Numbered from the stretch's first letter, positions 15,651-23,899 are shown. The stretch is 42,665 bases of DNA from Chloroflexota bacterium (GCA_009692745.1 SHYO01000011.1:1-42665); one strand, 5' to 3'. Made by a program: numbers and translations. Notes: a model not told the origin generated them from the letters alone.

Positions 15651-16477
15651 ACTTCTTCTCCGAACATCGGGCTAAACCGGGTAAAAAAGAGATAACCGGC
15701 GACCAGAAAAACTACGGAGGTTATCAGCGTGCGCGAGAAGAAATCCCAGGCGGGGGGCGCGCCGGTATAAAGAATGACGCGGTAGGAGGCCACGAGGGAT
15801 GCTATCGGATTCAGAATGTAGACCAGGCGATGGATATCCATGTCGATACCCAACACTACCCGGTGGGCAGGGAGAATGTCTACATTATAAAAGATCGGTG
15901 TGAGAAAGAACCATGCCAGCAGCAGGACTTCCATGATGACGCTGGTATCACGGTAAAAGACGTTGAGTGTAGCTAGAAAAAAGCCTAACCCCAGCGTAAA
16001 GATTACCTGGATGAGAATGACAACGGGTAGTAGTATGGCCCAGATCGTCAAGGGAATCCGAAAAATGAGCATCATGGCAAATAGGACCAATAGGGCCAAT
16101 AGAAAATTTACCAGGTTGGCCAGGACAGTGGATATAGGTAGTACTTCTCGCGGGAAGTAGACCTTTTTTACCAACTGGGCATTATTAACGATGCTTTGAA
16201 TGGCGCCGCTAAGGGCAGTGGAAAAAAAATTCCAGGGGAGGATACCGCATAAAAGAAAGACCGGATAATTCGGGATATCCTGGTTGGAGAGCATAATCCC
16301 AAAGACGATGGTGAATACGAGCATCATGAGCATAGGATTAACCAGGGACCAGAGAAAACCAAGCACAGAATTTTTGTAACGGACCTTCAGATCTCGCACC
16401 ACCAGGTTGCTGATGAGCTCATGGTAATGGGACAGTTCTGACAAGCGTGCGCCGAAGCGGGGGAGGGAGGTCGCCAT
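15647..16477 (-). CDS. wzm: Polysaccharide ABC exporter permease (Wzm type)
   Basis: This is the membrane subunit that pairs with the Wzt-like ATPase. It starts with a cytoplasmic amphipathic stretch (LISNLVVRDLKVRYKNSVLGFLWSL would be the interface region; key residues RDLKVRYK), followed by six predicted membrane segments, as in ABC2-type permeases. The length of 276 residues is normal. The ATG at 16477 overlaps the stop codon of the upstream glycosyltransferase by one base (TAATG). Confidence 0.93.
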   Translation of the reverse strand: MATSLPRFGARLSELSHYHELISNLVVRDLKVRYKNSVLGFLWSLVNPMLMMLVFTIVFGIMLSNQDIPNYPVFLLCGILPWNFFSTALSGAIQSIVNNAQLVKKVYFPREVLPISTVLANLVNFLLALLVLFAMMLIFRIPLTIWAILLPVVILIQVIFTLGLGFFLATLNVFYRDTSVIMEVLLLAWFFLTPIFYNVDILPAHRVVLGIDMDIHRLVYILNPIASLVASYRVILYTGAPPAWDFFSRTLITSVVFLVAGYLFFTRFSPMFGEEV

Positions 16478-17928
16478 TATTTTGCCCTCGGCGAGATGGC
16501 ATCGTAAGCATTCATAATATGGGTGGCGGCCTGGCGCCAGCTATAACTCTGGATGGCTCGTTTGCGGAGGCGCTGGCTGATGTCTGCGGCCAGGTCAGGA
16601 TTATGGTGCAGGTGTGCTATGGCCTGGGCTAGCTCGTGGGTGTTTCCTGGAGCAGCGTAGATGCCTTCTGCGCGCAAGTATTCGCGGCTGACCGGGGTAT
16701 CGAAAGCAACTACCGGCAGTCCCATGGCCATGTAGTTCAATATTTTGCCTGCTCCCTCTGTGGCGGAAAGCTTGGGCGCGGCCGCAATATCCCCCAGAGC
16801 CAGATACTGAGGGGCTTCTTCATAAGGGATTTTGCCGGTGAAAGTGGTGCGATCTGCCAGGCCCAGCTCCTGGGCCCGGGCGGCCCATACTTCCTGGCTG
16901 GGATATCCCATGATGAGGAAATGGAGATCTTCGCCAGCGGTTGTAAGATGGCGGGCGGCTTCTAACAGGCGACCAATGCCCTGGTATTCCACCAGGAGAC
17001 CCAGATAGACGATCACTTTGCGGCCGGGGGGAATGCCCAAACGGGCCCGCTTCTCCAGACGGGCGGCAGCATCGATGACGCTGGGCTGGAATACATCGGC
17101 ATTAACACAATCCTGGACTGTATAAACTTTTTTTGCGGGAATGCCGAATTGCCGGATGCAGAGATCGGAGCCGTGTAAACTGCTGGTCAATACCGCCTGG
17201 GGCAGACGGTTGATGAAGGCTTCCAGGCGCTGCCACAAAGGTAACCAGGTGCTTTGGCGATGGAGAAAGTGATGATCGAGCATCTCACTGGTCATGCTGC
17301 CCTGGAAATCGAAGATCAGTGGAACGCGCAGGGATTTGGCCAGCACGCCGCCAATCAGAGCACCTTCATGGGTATGAGCGTGGATGATATTAGGACGGAA
17401 GGGTAAACCGGCCAGCAGCAGTTTGGCGCTTAGTAAAATGTCCAAAGCAATTTTATGACGGGAGGAGCCCACTTCATAAGAACTGCGCCAGGGCGTCGCT
17501 GGAGCGCGCCGGATATCTACCCCGGGAATATCCCGGCCCTTGTGATAGGTGAATATGGCTACTTGCTGGCCTAAGGCAGTCAAGATCCGCGTTTCTTCCA
17601 GGATACGCACATGGCAGCCATAGTCGCCGAAAAATGAGGTGGGCGCTACCATGAGGATGCGGTAAGTTCCTGGAAAAATCGCCTGGTGCCCCCGCCTTTC
17701 CGGCTCATGATAAGTAGTATCGGCGCTCTCTAGGGAATGTGGCGCAGCCGGATGACCTTGCCCAACCTGGGGAGTTGCCACTCCGTGGAGCATCACTGGC
17801 TGGTAGGAGAAGGGGCCGAGCCGGGCGCCTGGTTGTTTTGCTACCTGGTATAGGAGGCTGAGCCGGCGCGCAATGGCAGAGAGACGAGTATGGCAGGATG
17901 CAGATTTAACGGCTGCGTCGATTGCCAA
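16477..17928 (-). CDS. GT4-family glycosyltransferase
   Basis: The GT4 core begins around YRILMVAPTSFFGDYGCHVR; IIHAHTHEGALIGG and the second-domain strand KVIVYLGLLVEYQGIGRL are recognisable. The donor-binding segment reads EGAGKILNYMAMGLPVVAFD, so the second Glu of the usual E-x7-E is not evident. I chose the TTG at 17928 because AGGAG stands 9 bases upstream and the overlap with the preceding gene is then short (23 bases). The frame is open to 18081, where ATG codons at 18081 and 18000 have weaker support and would create a long overlap. About 100 residues precede the GT core and have no recognised domain. Confidence 0.82.
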   Translation of the reverse strand: MAIDAAVKSASCHTRLSAIARRLSLLYQVAKQPGARLGPFSYQPVMLHGVATPQVGQGHPAAPHSLESADTTYHEPERRGHQAIFPGTYRILMVAPTSFFGDYGCHVRILEETRILTALGQQVAIFTYHKGRDIPGVDIRRAPATPWRSSYEVGSSRHKIALDILLSAKLLLAGLPFRPNIIHAHTHEGALIGGVLAKSLRVPLIFDFQGSMTSEMLDHHFLHRQSTWLPLWQRLEAFINRLPQAVLTSSLHGSDLCIRQFGIPAKKVYTVQDCVNADVFQPSVIDAAARLEKRARLGIPPGRKVIVYLGLLVEYQGIGRLLEAARHLTTAGEDLHFLIMGYPSQEVWAARAQELGLADRTTFTGKIPYEEAPQYLALGDIAAAPKLSATEGAGKILNYMAMGLPVVAFDTPVSREYLRAEGIYAAPGNTHELAQAIAHLHHNPDLAADISQRLRKRAIQSYSWRQAATHIMNAYDAISPRAK

Positions 17929-18886
17929 AAAGCAAACTCCTAAAACGATTCTTACCCGCTTCCTCCAGAGCACTGCTGGTTGTCTCGGCTTGTTCATCCT
18001 GAACAGGCGCCTGCCACTTGATGCGGGTGTCCTGGAGCGAGTTAAAGTATTTTCCCAGGGTTTCGCTATCCCCGGCGGCAATGGTGGCGCGGATTTTCTC
18101 TAGTGAGCGGGAGGTTTCATCCAGCCATCTTAATAGATTTTGCTGGTTTTTTAAGCTGATGTCACGAATTTCAGCGGGATCGAACGCCGAAGGGCGCGTC
18201 ACTTGCAAGAAATTGTTTGATATAAGCCGCCGCATTTCCTGAGTAGCCGGACTTTTGCTGGCGGTATCCAGCAGAATGGAAGAGAGCAACCAGGGCAGAT
18301 GGTTGACAGCGGCCTGTAATCCATCGTGTTCAGTGGCGTCTATGACAAATGGGGTGGCGCCCAAGGTTTGGACCAGATCGAATATCAGCTTAACGGCGTC
18401 GGGAGATGCCTGGGTGGCGGGTACCAGGCAGTATTGGGCGCCTTCTAACACCTCGGCCGAGGCCGCATCGCTGCCGGGGAGCTCAATGTCCCGGCCGGGT
18501 AGCGGCGGGCGGCCGATGATAGGATTGCCACCGATAAAGTGGACGTTATCCGGCAAGTGTTTCTCCGCCGCTTCCATGATAGGTTGCTTGATGGATGCGG
18601 TGTCGGTCACGACACAATCGGGCTTAAGAGAGGTGGATATCAAATCTATGGTTTCAATGACGGCGCCGGGAGGCAGGGCCAGGATTACCAGGTCTGCGTC
18701 GCTGACGGCGGAAATGAGATTCCATTCAGCTTTGTCTATCGCTCCCATTTTGCGCGCACGGTTATGGGCATCGGAGCGCTTATCATGGCCGACAACCTCA
18801 AAATTAGTTTTGTGCTTTTGTAAAGCCAGCCCTAGAGAGGTGCCGACAAATCCCATGCCGATAATGGTGATTTTTGGTTTGGCCAT
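17906..18886 (-). CDS. Prephenate dehydrogenase-like protein (TyrA family)
   Basis: The N-terminal Rossmann fold has ITIIGMGFVGTSLG (residues 6-19, GxGxxG), then DLVILALPPGAVIE and VVTDTASIKQPI, as in TyrA proteins that oxidise prephenate or arogenate for tyrosine synthesis. The helical dimerisation domain contains AVNHLPWLL. The segment that is normally GGHP, carrying a catalytic His, reads GGNP here (N121). The true substrate is therefore uncertain. The ATG at 18886 follows AAGGAG with 8 bases spacing; an in-frame ATG at 18949 with GAGGA upstream would add 21 residues. It is the first gene of the minus-strand polysaccharide/isoprenoid run. Confidence 0.78.
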   Translation of the reverse strand: MAKPKITIIGMGFVGTSLGLALQKHKTNFEVVGHDKRSDAHNRARKMGAIDKAEWNLISAVSDADLVILALPPGAVIETIDLISTSLKPDCVVTDTASIKQPIMEAAEKHLPDNVHFIGGNPIIGRPPLPGRDIELPGSDAASAEVLEGAQYCLVPATQASPDAVKLIFDLVQTLGATPFVIDATEHDGLQAAVNHLPWLLSSILLDTASKSPATQEMRRLISNNFLQVTRPSAFDPAEIRDISLKNQQNLLRWLDETSRSLEKIRATIAAGDSETLGKYFNSLQDTRIKWQAPVQDEQAETTSSALEEAGKNRFRSLLFGNRRSR

Positions 18887-19029
18887 ATTTGTTGCTCCTT
18901 CGCGCGCATACTTTTCTTTTAATTGAGGCAAGACAATCGACTTATTCATGTTAATAGTCCTCAAGAATTGAATTAACCGGAAAAGTTCTCAGACAGCGAT
19001 CAGGTATTTGCCCCAAACCGCAGCAATTG

Positions 19030-19614
19030 CTAGTTCAAATTGTCTGCCATTCTTAAGGTCGCCAATTGCTCATCTTCCACAGATGGATTGGCGACGGTGG
19101 GTTGGGTACTGATTAGTGATTGTATCATGGTAAACGAATCTTGATGACGACGCACCAGAGCTACGACTTTTGCGCAGCAGCCTGTCTCTGCCAAAAGTTG
19201 GGCGCCGATCTCCGGATGATATACATAGGCATGGAAGGGACGACGCCACTTGTCAGGCAAAGGTTCCAAGGGCCCAGCCAACCAGGATGGGATTTTAGCG
19301 CTAAGCCGTCCGGCAATCACCATAAGGACGCGATGATACAGGCGGATGGTTGCCGTACTTTTACCCACATCGTGAAACAGAGCTGCCATCAGTAATTCCG
19401 AATTGTGATACCCCTGCGACCGCATCTGTTGCCAGACAGCCAGGGCATGTCGCTGGTCCGGCCGGGACATTTGCAGAAAAAGCGTCTGCAAATAAGACCT
19501 GGAGGTCACGGGACAACATTCAGCGGAGGCTATTCCTGCCAGAGCTTCAGTTTTTGAGTTGTTGTCGACCTCGCCGGTGATGGCCCACCATACCTGGCGT
19601 AAGCGGTAAAGCAT
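19030..19614 (-). CDS. HD-domain phosphohydrolase-like protein
   Basis: The short protein (194 residues) has the HD metal-site pattern: an early His in QRHALAVW (56), the paired H81-D82 in LFHDVGKST, and later HPEIGAQLL and VRRHQD. Such proteins act on phosphate esters or nucleotides; the substrate cannot be told. Start ATG at 19614 has GGTGA 6 bases upstream. It stands 12 bases after the site-2 protease and probably shares its transcript. Confidence 0.8.
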   Translation of the reverse strand: MLYRLRQVWWAITGEVDNNSKTEALAGIASAECCPVTSRSYLQTLFLQMSRPDQRHALAVWQQMRSQGYHNSELLMAALFHDVGKSTATIRLYHRVLMVIAGRLSAKIPSWLAGPLEPLPDKWRRPFHAYVYHPEIGAQLLAETGCCAKVVALVRRHQDSFTMIQSLISTQPTVANPSVEDEQLATLRMADNLN

Positions 19615-19626
19615 GTGCGGTCACCA

Positions 19627-20280
19627 TCAGCCTAATATCAGTCGACTTAGAGTCAAGACAGGAAAACCAATGATTTTCCCGAACAAACCCAGGCGCAAAA
19701 ATTGGTCGGCCAGAATTAGGATGAAAAAAATAGCCGGTCCTGACTCGCGCATGCGGAATAAGGCGACCTTCCATGAGTTGGCCCAGGTTGCCCGAATGGA
19801 ATCCAGGATTGCTACCAGGACATTATACCCATCTAATGGAAAAATTGGAATCAGGTTGAAAACTGCCAGACTAACATTGACCAATACCGCCAATTGCAGG
19901 AAATAGCCTACAATCAAAGGTAAACCTAGGCCTAGTCGTACAGGAATAGCCAGCAGAAGTGCGAATAATAGATTGGATACCGGACCAGCCAGGGCCACCA
20001 ATCCCATGCCTACCGCCGGGGTAGAGGAACGCAGATTGTATGGATTAACCGGCACTGGCTTGCCCCACCCGATGCCAAAACCGCTGGCGACGCTGATTAC
20101 CATAAGAATGGTACCGGTCGGGTCCAGGTGTGCTATAGGATTGAGGGTAACCCGCCCCAGATTCCGGGCGGTGGAATCACCTAGCTGATAAGCTGTCCAG
20201 GCATGGGCACATTCGTGAATATCGATACAGAGTACAAGGGCCAGTAGGGTAAGAATAATCCCCGAGGGAAAGTTAAACAT
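19627..20280 (-). CDS. Site-2 protease family membrane metalloprotease (M50)
   Basis: An intramembrane zinc protease. The zinc site HECAH (H22, E23, H26) follows a hydrophobic stretch, and the third ligand motif NLIPIFPLDG (142-151, D150) lies in a later membrane segment. AHLDPTGT and GWGKPVPVNP match the compact S2P-like group (about 220 residues, without a PDZ domain). Its target is unknown; in other bacteria relatives cleave membrane-bound anti-sigma factors or leftover signal peptides. A divergent promoter lies just upstream, opposite the DUF951 gene. Confidence 0.9.
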   Translation of the reverse strand: MFNFPSGIILTLLALVLCIDIHECAHAWTAYQLGDSTARNLGRVTLNPIAHLDPTGTILMVISVASGFGIGWGKPVPVNPYNLRSSTPAVGMGLVALAGPVSNLLFALLLAIPVRLGLGLPLIVGYFLQLAVLVNVSLAVFNLIPIFPLDGYNVLVAILDSIRATWANSWKVALFRMRESGPAIFFILILADQFLRLGLFGKIIGFPVLTLSRLILG

Positions 20281-20349
20281 CTATGAAATTTTCTCTTTTC
20301 TCTGCTCCTCTGGTTTGCTAGAGACCGAAATCCAACAAGTAGCCCGAGT

Positions 20350-20378
20350 ATTATATCACAATTCACCTACCCTACCAA
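20350..20378 (-). promoter_or_regulatory. Sigma-70-type promoter for the site-2 protease gene
   Basis: Minus-strand TTGGTA (20378-20373), a 17-base spacer and TATAAT (20355-20350), about 70 bases upstream of the protease start. Confidence 0.6.
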
Positions 20379-20386
20379 AGGTGAAT
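20361..20386. promoter_or_regulatory. Inverted repeat between divergent promoters, possible operator
   Basis: ATTCACCT (20361-20368) and AGGTGAAT (20379-20386) form 8-bp arms spaced by 10 bases. The repeat overlaps the -35 of the minus-strand promoter and the region just upstream of the plus-strand extended -10, so a bound regulator could affect both genes. Confidence 0.5.
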
Positions 20387-20400
20387 TTGCAAAGTGATTA

Positions 20401-20409
20401 TGTTATAAT
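20401..20409 (+). promoter_or_regulatory. Extended -10 promoter for DUF951 gene
   Basis: TGTTATAAT is a full TGn-extended -10. The -35 region (GGTGAA) is poor. A start site about 7 bases on would fall at or near the ATG at 20417, which would make the transcript leaderless. Confidence 0.5.
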
Positions 20410-20416
20410 GGCAATT

Positions 20417-20629
20417 ATGGTTATGGAATTGTACCTGGGTGATATTGTACGATTGCGCAAACTACATCCTTGTGGCGGCGATACCTGGCGGATTGAGAGG
20501 TTGGGAGCAGATATTGGCCTGCGCTGTTTGACCTGCCAGCGATATGTACTTCTACCGCGTAGTGTGGTGGAGCGGCGCATTAAGAGCTTTGTGAAACGGG
20601 GGAATGTTAATCTCCCGCCGGTAGAATAG
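20417..20629 (+). CDS. DUF951 family protein
   Basis: A small basic protein (70 residues) that matches DUF951 (PF06107): GDIVRLRKLHPCGGDTW, GADIGLRCLTCQRYVLLPRS and a Lys/Arg-rich end. Two Cys pairs could hold a metal or contact nucleic acid; the function of the family is not established. In many genomes it is encoded near chromosome-partition or mechanosensitive-channel genes. The start is a choice between ATG codons at 20408, 20417 and 20423; the first overlaps the -10 box, so 20417 is preferred. Confidence 0.87.
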   Translation: MVMELYLGDIVRLRKLHPCGGDTWRIERLGADIGLRCLTCQRYVLLPRSVVERRIKSFVKRGNVNLPPVE

Positions 20630-20704
20630 GATCACTTCGTTGGGGACTCCGTTATCCCGCTCGTTGGGGTATCTTTGTCTGGTTTATGGAAGCCGTAACC
20701 CCGT

Positions 20705-21637
20705 GTGGCTAGATTGCGTCATGATAGTGTGACTTATCCTGAAGCGGTACCAGCCTCCCTATACCGCCGGGAAATTCTACTCAAGTTCAGCGGGTCCGAT
20801 TACCAAGCCTTCCTGGCTACTCATGGCCACCTGCTAAGGCCCCGGGTGGCCCGGGCGCTGGAATTGGCCCGCTTAAGCCCTGGCCTGCGCGTGTTGGATT
20901 TAGGCTGCGGGCGGGGTGAGACCAGCGCGCATATGGTGCAGGCGGGCTGTACCGTTTACGCCATGGATTATGCGCCAGATTGCCTGGTACTGACACGGGA
21001 AAGTGTGCGGGCGATGCAAAGCGCAGCGGGACAGGTTTGTCTATTGCAGGGTGATGCCACAACATTGCCGTTGGCCGATGGCAGCATAGACCGGATTCTT
21101 TGGCTGGATGTGCTGGAGCACCTCTGGCCCTGGCAAGTAGAGCAAACTTTGGCTGAGGTTGGGCGCGTTCTGGCGCCAGGTGGATATATGGTGGTACATA
21201 CTTTGCCCAACCGGTGGGCCCTGCAGGTGGGATATCGGGTGGCACAATGGTGCTGGCCCCATCTGCCGGGCGTGCCGCGATCGGATTACGAACAGGCTGT
21301 GCATGTTAATGAACAGGACCCGCTGAGCTTACGACGTGTGCTGCGGCTGCCGGGCCTGGCTTCTCGCGTGTGGCTGGAAGCCTGGACGGCCCGCCAGGCT
21401 ATGTGGCAAGCAGGACGGCACTTTCCCGATAATTTACGTGAAAATGCATATCCCCTCCTGCGCCACCCCGTGATTGCCCGGGTATTGGCGCTCCTGGTTA
21501 GGACGCCGGTACAGGCGATTATGGCCAACGATTTATTTGCCCTGGTGTGGCGCAAGGCAGATGCTGCACCGTCTGTACCCGTAGCCAGGCGAGCAGATGA
21601 GATGTTTTTTGATCTGCTCGCCGGTCGATGTATTTGA
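20705..21637 (+). CDS. SAM-dependent methyltransferase, class I
   Basis: Motif I is VLDLGCGRGET (63-73); YAMDYAPD, ILWLDVLEHL and LAPGGYMVVHTLPNRW follow in the usual order for small-molecule or glycan methyltransferases. The C-terminal third is rich in Trp and Arg and has no clear match. The GTG start at 20705 is without a convincing ribosome site, and the preceding gene is 75 bases upstream. A hairpin overlaps the 3' end. No substrate can be assigned. Confidence 0.83.
   Translation: MARLRHDSVTYPEAVPASLYRREILLKFSGSDYQAFLATHGHLLRPRVARALELARLSPGLRVLDLGCGRGETSAHMVQAGCTVYAMDYAPDCLVLTRESVRAMQSAAGQVCLLQGDATTLPLADGSIDRILWLDVLEHLWPWQVEQTLAEVGRVLAPGGYMVVHTLPNRWALQVGYRVAQWCWPHLPGVPRSDYEQAVHVNEQDPLSLRRVLRLPGLASRVWLEAWTARQAMWQAGRHFPDNLRENAYPLLRHPVIARVLALLVRTPVQAIMANDLFALVWRKADAAPSVPVARRADEMFFDLLAGRCI
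21588..21622 (+). other. Hairpin overlapping the methyltransferase 3' end
   Basis: GGCGAGCAGAT and ATCTGCTCGCC form a perfect 11-bp stem around a 13-base loop with a T run inside it. No T tract follows the stem, so it is not a standard terminator; it could stabilise the transcript end. Confidence 0.5.
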
Positions 21638-21652
21638 AATTCGTTGAAATCG

Positions 21653-21681
21653 TTGACTTGCCCATGGAGCCATGCTATAAT
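21653..21681 (+). promoter_or_regulatory. Strong sigma-70-type promoter for the ECF sigma operon
   Basis: TTGACT (21653-21658), 17-base spacer, TATAAT (21676-21681). This is the best match to the vegetative consensus in the window and lies about 80 bases before the first start codon of the sigma gene. Confidence 0.85.
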
Positions 21682-21759
21682 GCAGTTGCCACGCCTACTA
21701 TCATCTCCCGAAAACCCTGGATGGGGGGATGTTTTTCTTTGTACTGGAGCTGACGACCA

Positions 21760-22434
21760 TTGAGTCTGTTATCCAGAGTCTCCCAAGAGTCCGTTGAGCT
21801 CTTATCTGCTCAGGGAAATCCCAGCGTCGAGCCGTATCTAAAGGAAGAAACCCACGTTATAATGTCTGAGAAAGCAACACCGGGAACAGAAGAAGAGGAA
21901 TTGATTCGGCGGGCTAAAGCTTACGAAACAAACGCCTTTTCAGAAATCTATGACCGGTACTATCAAAGCATTTTTACATATATTTATTACCGGGTGGACG
22001 ATACTTTAGTTGCCGAAGATCTGGCAGCGGAAGTTTTCGTTAAGGCACTTGAAGCCATCCATAGTTTTATCTTTCGTGGGGTGCCGTTCTCTGCCTGGTT
22101 ATACCGTATCGCCGGAAATTTGGTTATAGATCATTATCGGCGGCGGCCAAATGCTGTAATAGGACTTGATGAAAGTTTTCCAGCCAGGGGAGATGGCCTC
22201 CACGAGGATGTTGAAAAACGATTAACACGCGAGGCATTGCGTTCAGCTTTAAAGATTTTAACCGGGGAACAACAACAGGTTGTGGTGCTGAAGTTTGTAG
22301 ATGGTCTGTCCAATGCTGAAGTAGCCGAGATCATGGGCAAGAGTGAAGGGGCTATTAAAGCGCTGCAGCACCGAGCGATCGTGGCTTTAGGACGGATCAT
22401 GGGAGCAAATGGCAGTGATGCCGAAGGAACTTGA
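21760..22434 (+). CDS. ECF-type RNA polymerase sigma factor
   Basis: Region 2 is visible as FSEIYDRYYQSIFTYIYYR followed by AEDLAAEVFVKAL, and region 4 as GEQQQVVVLKFVDGLSNAEVAEIMGKSEGAIK. It should direct polymerase to a small regulon. The annotated TTG start (21760) has GGAG 11 bases upstream; an ATG at 21862 begins the conserved part (MSEKATPGTEEEEL), and the 34 residues before it show no homology I can see. The next gene overlaps by 26 bases, and its product has the shape of a membrane regulator, so the pair is probably a sigma/anti-sigma unit. Confidence 0.92.
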   Translation: MSLLSRVSQESVELLSAQGNPSVEPYLKEETHVIMSEKATPGTEEEELIRRAKAYETNAFSEIYDRYYQSIFTYIYYRVDDTLVAEDLAAEVFVKALEAIHSFIFRGVPFSAWLYRIAGNLVIDHYRRRPNAVIGLDESFPARGDGLHEDVEKRLTREALRSALKILTGEQQQVVVLKFVDGLSNAEVAEIMGKSEGAIKALQHRAIVALGRIMGANGSDAEGT

Positions 22435-23743
22435 TGCACTCCTCGATGAGTGCTTATATCAATTGAAAAAAGGGGCCAGAGTTGAGGAACTACTGGTCCG
22501 TTATCCGGAAGCTGCGGATGAGCTGCGTCCTTTGCTGCTGACAATGACCCGGGTTTATGGGGTTGCGCCCCTGGTACCGGATCAAGCTGTCAGGCTGGCT
22601 GGCCGGGAACGCCTACTGCAGGCTGTTGCGGCAAAGCAAGCTGCCGCAGTGCAACAGACCGCTGTGGTTAAGCTGCAGCTAAGTCAGAAACCTCAAAGGC
22701 AACTTTCCTGGGACCAGCAGTTTGTCGTCTGGCTTTCGGCCATGTTCCAAGCTACCGGCCCGGTACGACGTATGGCCATGATCGTAGCGGCGTTCGTCGT
22801 CATTACCGGTGTATCAGGTTATAGTGTCAGTCAGGCAGCAGCCAACAGTTTGCCTACCAGTCCCCTTTATCCGGTGAAATTGGCTCAGGAGCAATTAGAA
22901 ATGTCGCTGCTGACCTCACCTGAAGACCGGGCCCGGCTGCATTTAGTATTGGCTAATCGCCGCCTGGAGGAATTTAACCAATTAGTGGAACAAGGTGGGC
23001 AGGTAAATTCCCAGGTATTGGAAGGCATGCAGGCGCATACGGATTTAGCCGCTCAGGAAATTAAGAGCCTGGATAAAAATGCATATTTAAGTGAGTTGGT
23101 AGATTTGACAAAGAAGCAGGAAGTCAGTCTGGTAGCTGCGAAGGATCGGCTAGACTCGCATAGCCAGGAGGCTCTCGATACGGCATTGGAATCCGTTCGT
23201 AAGGATAAGAATGGGGCCTTAAACCGGATTCAGCAATCGGTGGTGACAGCTACACCTGAAGTGCCAACAGTTACCGTTGTGCCACCTTCACCAACAATTT
23301 CGGTGACTAGTACGGACACGCTGGCGCCGCCGACCGCTACGCTGGCGCCGCCGCCGGCCACACCGCTACCGCCGACCGCTACGCTGGCGCCGCCGCCGGC
23401 CACACCGGTGCCGCCGACCGCTACACTGGCGCCGCCGCCGGCCACACCGCTACCGCCGACCGCTACGCCGGCGCCGCCAACCGCTACACCACAGGTGCAA
23501 GGGGCCGGTGGGAGCCAAAATACGCCAATTACGGCGCCGCCGCCGGGGAATACACCGCTGCCTACCGCGACTGTGCCGGTGGTTCAGACGCCATCACCAC
23601 CATCACAGATAGCCACACCGACGCCTCAGTTGGGCGGGCCGAAATTGCCAACGCCTGAACCCACAGCAACGAATTTGTTGAACGGCGGGAACGGTCCGGC
23701 ATTGTTGCCAACGGTGCCGCCTCCGCCGCCACCAAGCCACTAA
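22409..23743 (+). CDS. DUF5667 membrane protein with Pro/Thr-rich tail, candidate anti-sigma factor
   Basis: A cytoplasmic N-terminus of about 120 residues (LDALLDECLYQLKKGA; YPEAADELRPLL) is followed by one membrane segment (AMIVAAFVVITGVSGYSV, about 125-145). After it comes the DUF5667 domain, recognisable by LPTSPLYPVKLAQEQLEM and ARLHLVLANRRLEEF. The last 150 residues are a Pro/Thr/Ala-rich tail that includes three 14-residue repeats, probably spanning the cell surface layer. The layout fits a membrane sensor that holds the ECF sigma factor; the link is by position, not by motif. ATG at 22409 has GGGAG 4 bases upstream; ATG at 22418 is an alternative. A terminator follows. Confidence 0.85.
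   Translation: MAVMPKELDALLDECLYQLKKGARVEELLVRYPEAADELRPLLLTMTRVYGVAPLVPDQAVRLAGRERLLQAVAAKQAAAVQQTAVVKLQLSQKPQRQLSWDQQFVVWLSAMFQATGPVRRMAMIVAAFVVITGVSGYSVSQAAANSLPTSPLYPVKLAQEQLEMSLLTSPEDRARLHLVLANRRLEEFNQLVEQGGQVNSQVLEGMQAHTDLAAQEIKSLDKNAYLSELVDLTKKQEVSLVAAKDRLDSHSQEALDTALESVRKDKNGALNRIQQSVVTATPEVPTVTVVPPSPTISVTSTDTLAPPTATLAPPPATPLPPTATLAPPPATPVPPTATLAPPPATPLPPTATPAPPTATPQVQGAGGSQNTPITAPPPGNTPLPTATVPVVQTPSPPSQIATPTPQLGGPKLPTPEPTATNLLNGGNGPALLPTVPPPPPPSH
23318..23485 (+). repeat. 42-base tandem repeats in the DUF5667 gene
   Basis: Three full 42-base units (23339-23380, 23381-23422, 23423-23464) encode TLAPPPATPLPPTA with one L-to-V change; a 21-base half unit precedes and a diverged unit follows. 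The copies differ at very few bases, so copy number may vary between strains. Confidence 0.9.
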
Positions 23744-23775
23744 GTTTCATCGACATTTAAGTCTGTTTGAGTTTG

Positions 23776-23807
23776 ACAGGGTTGGAAGAGATTCCAGCCC
23801 TGTTTTT
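23776..23807 (+). terminator. Intrinsic terminator of the ECF sigma operon
   Basis: A 12-bp stem (ACAGGGTTGGAA with its partner, one G-T pair), GAGA loop and a TTTTTATT tail, 32 bases after the DUF5667 stop codon. Confidence 0.9.
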
Positions 23808-23899
23808 ATTCTGGTTTGGTATTTCTGCATGGGTGCAGTATACTCAGACGCTTTTGATACACTCGCCGCATCTAGTGGACCACCAAACTAATACTGAAG

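Noticed and set aside
18255..18926. Long plus-strand open frame opposite the TyrA-like gene
   Set aside because: It is antisense to a clearly conserved protein, has no ribosome site and its translation resembles no family I know.
23318..23485. Regularly spaced repeats that could suggest a CRISPR array
   Set aside because: The units are directly tandem without spacers, keep an open reading frame and encode Pro/Thr-rich peptide inside the DUF5667 gene.
23831..23850. Additional copy of the GAGTACTC palindrome
   Set aside because: GCAGTATACTCAGA keeps only one arm and part of the core; it is too degenerate to count as a member.
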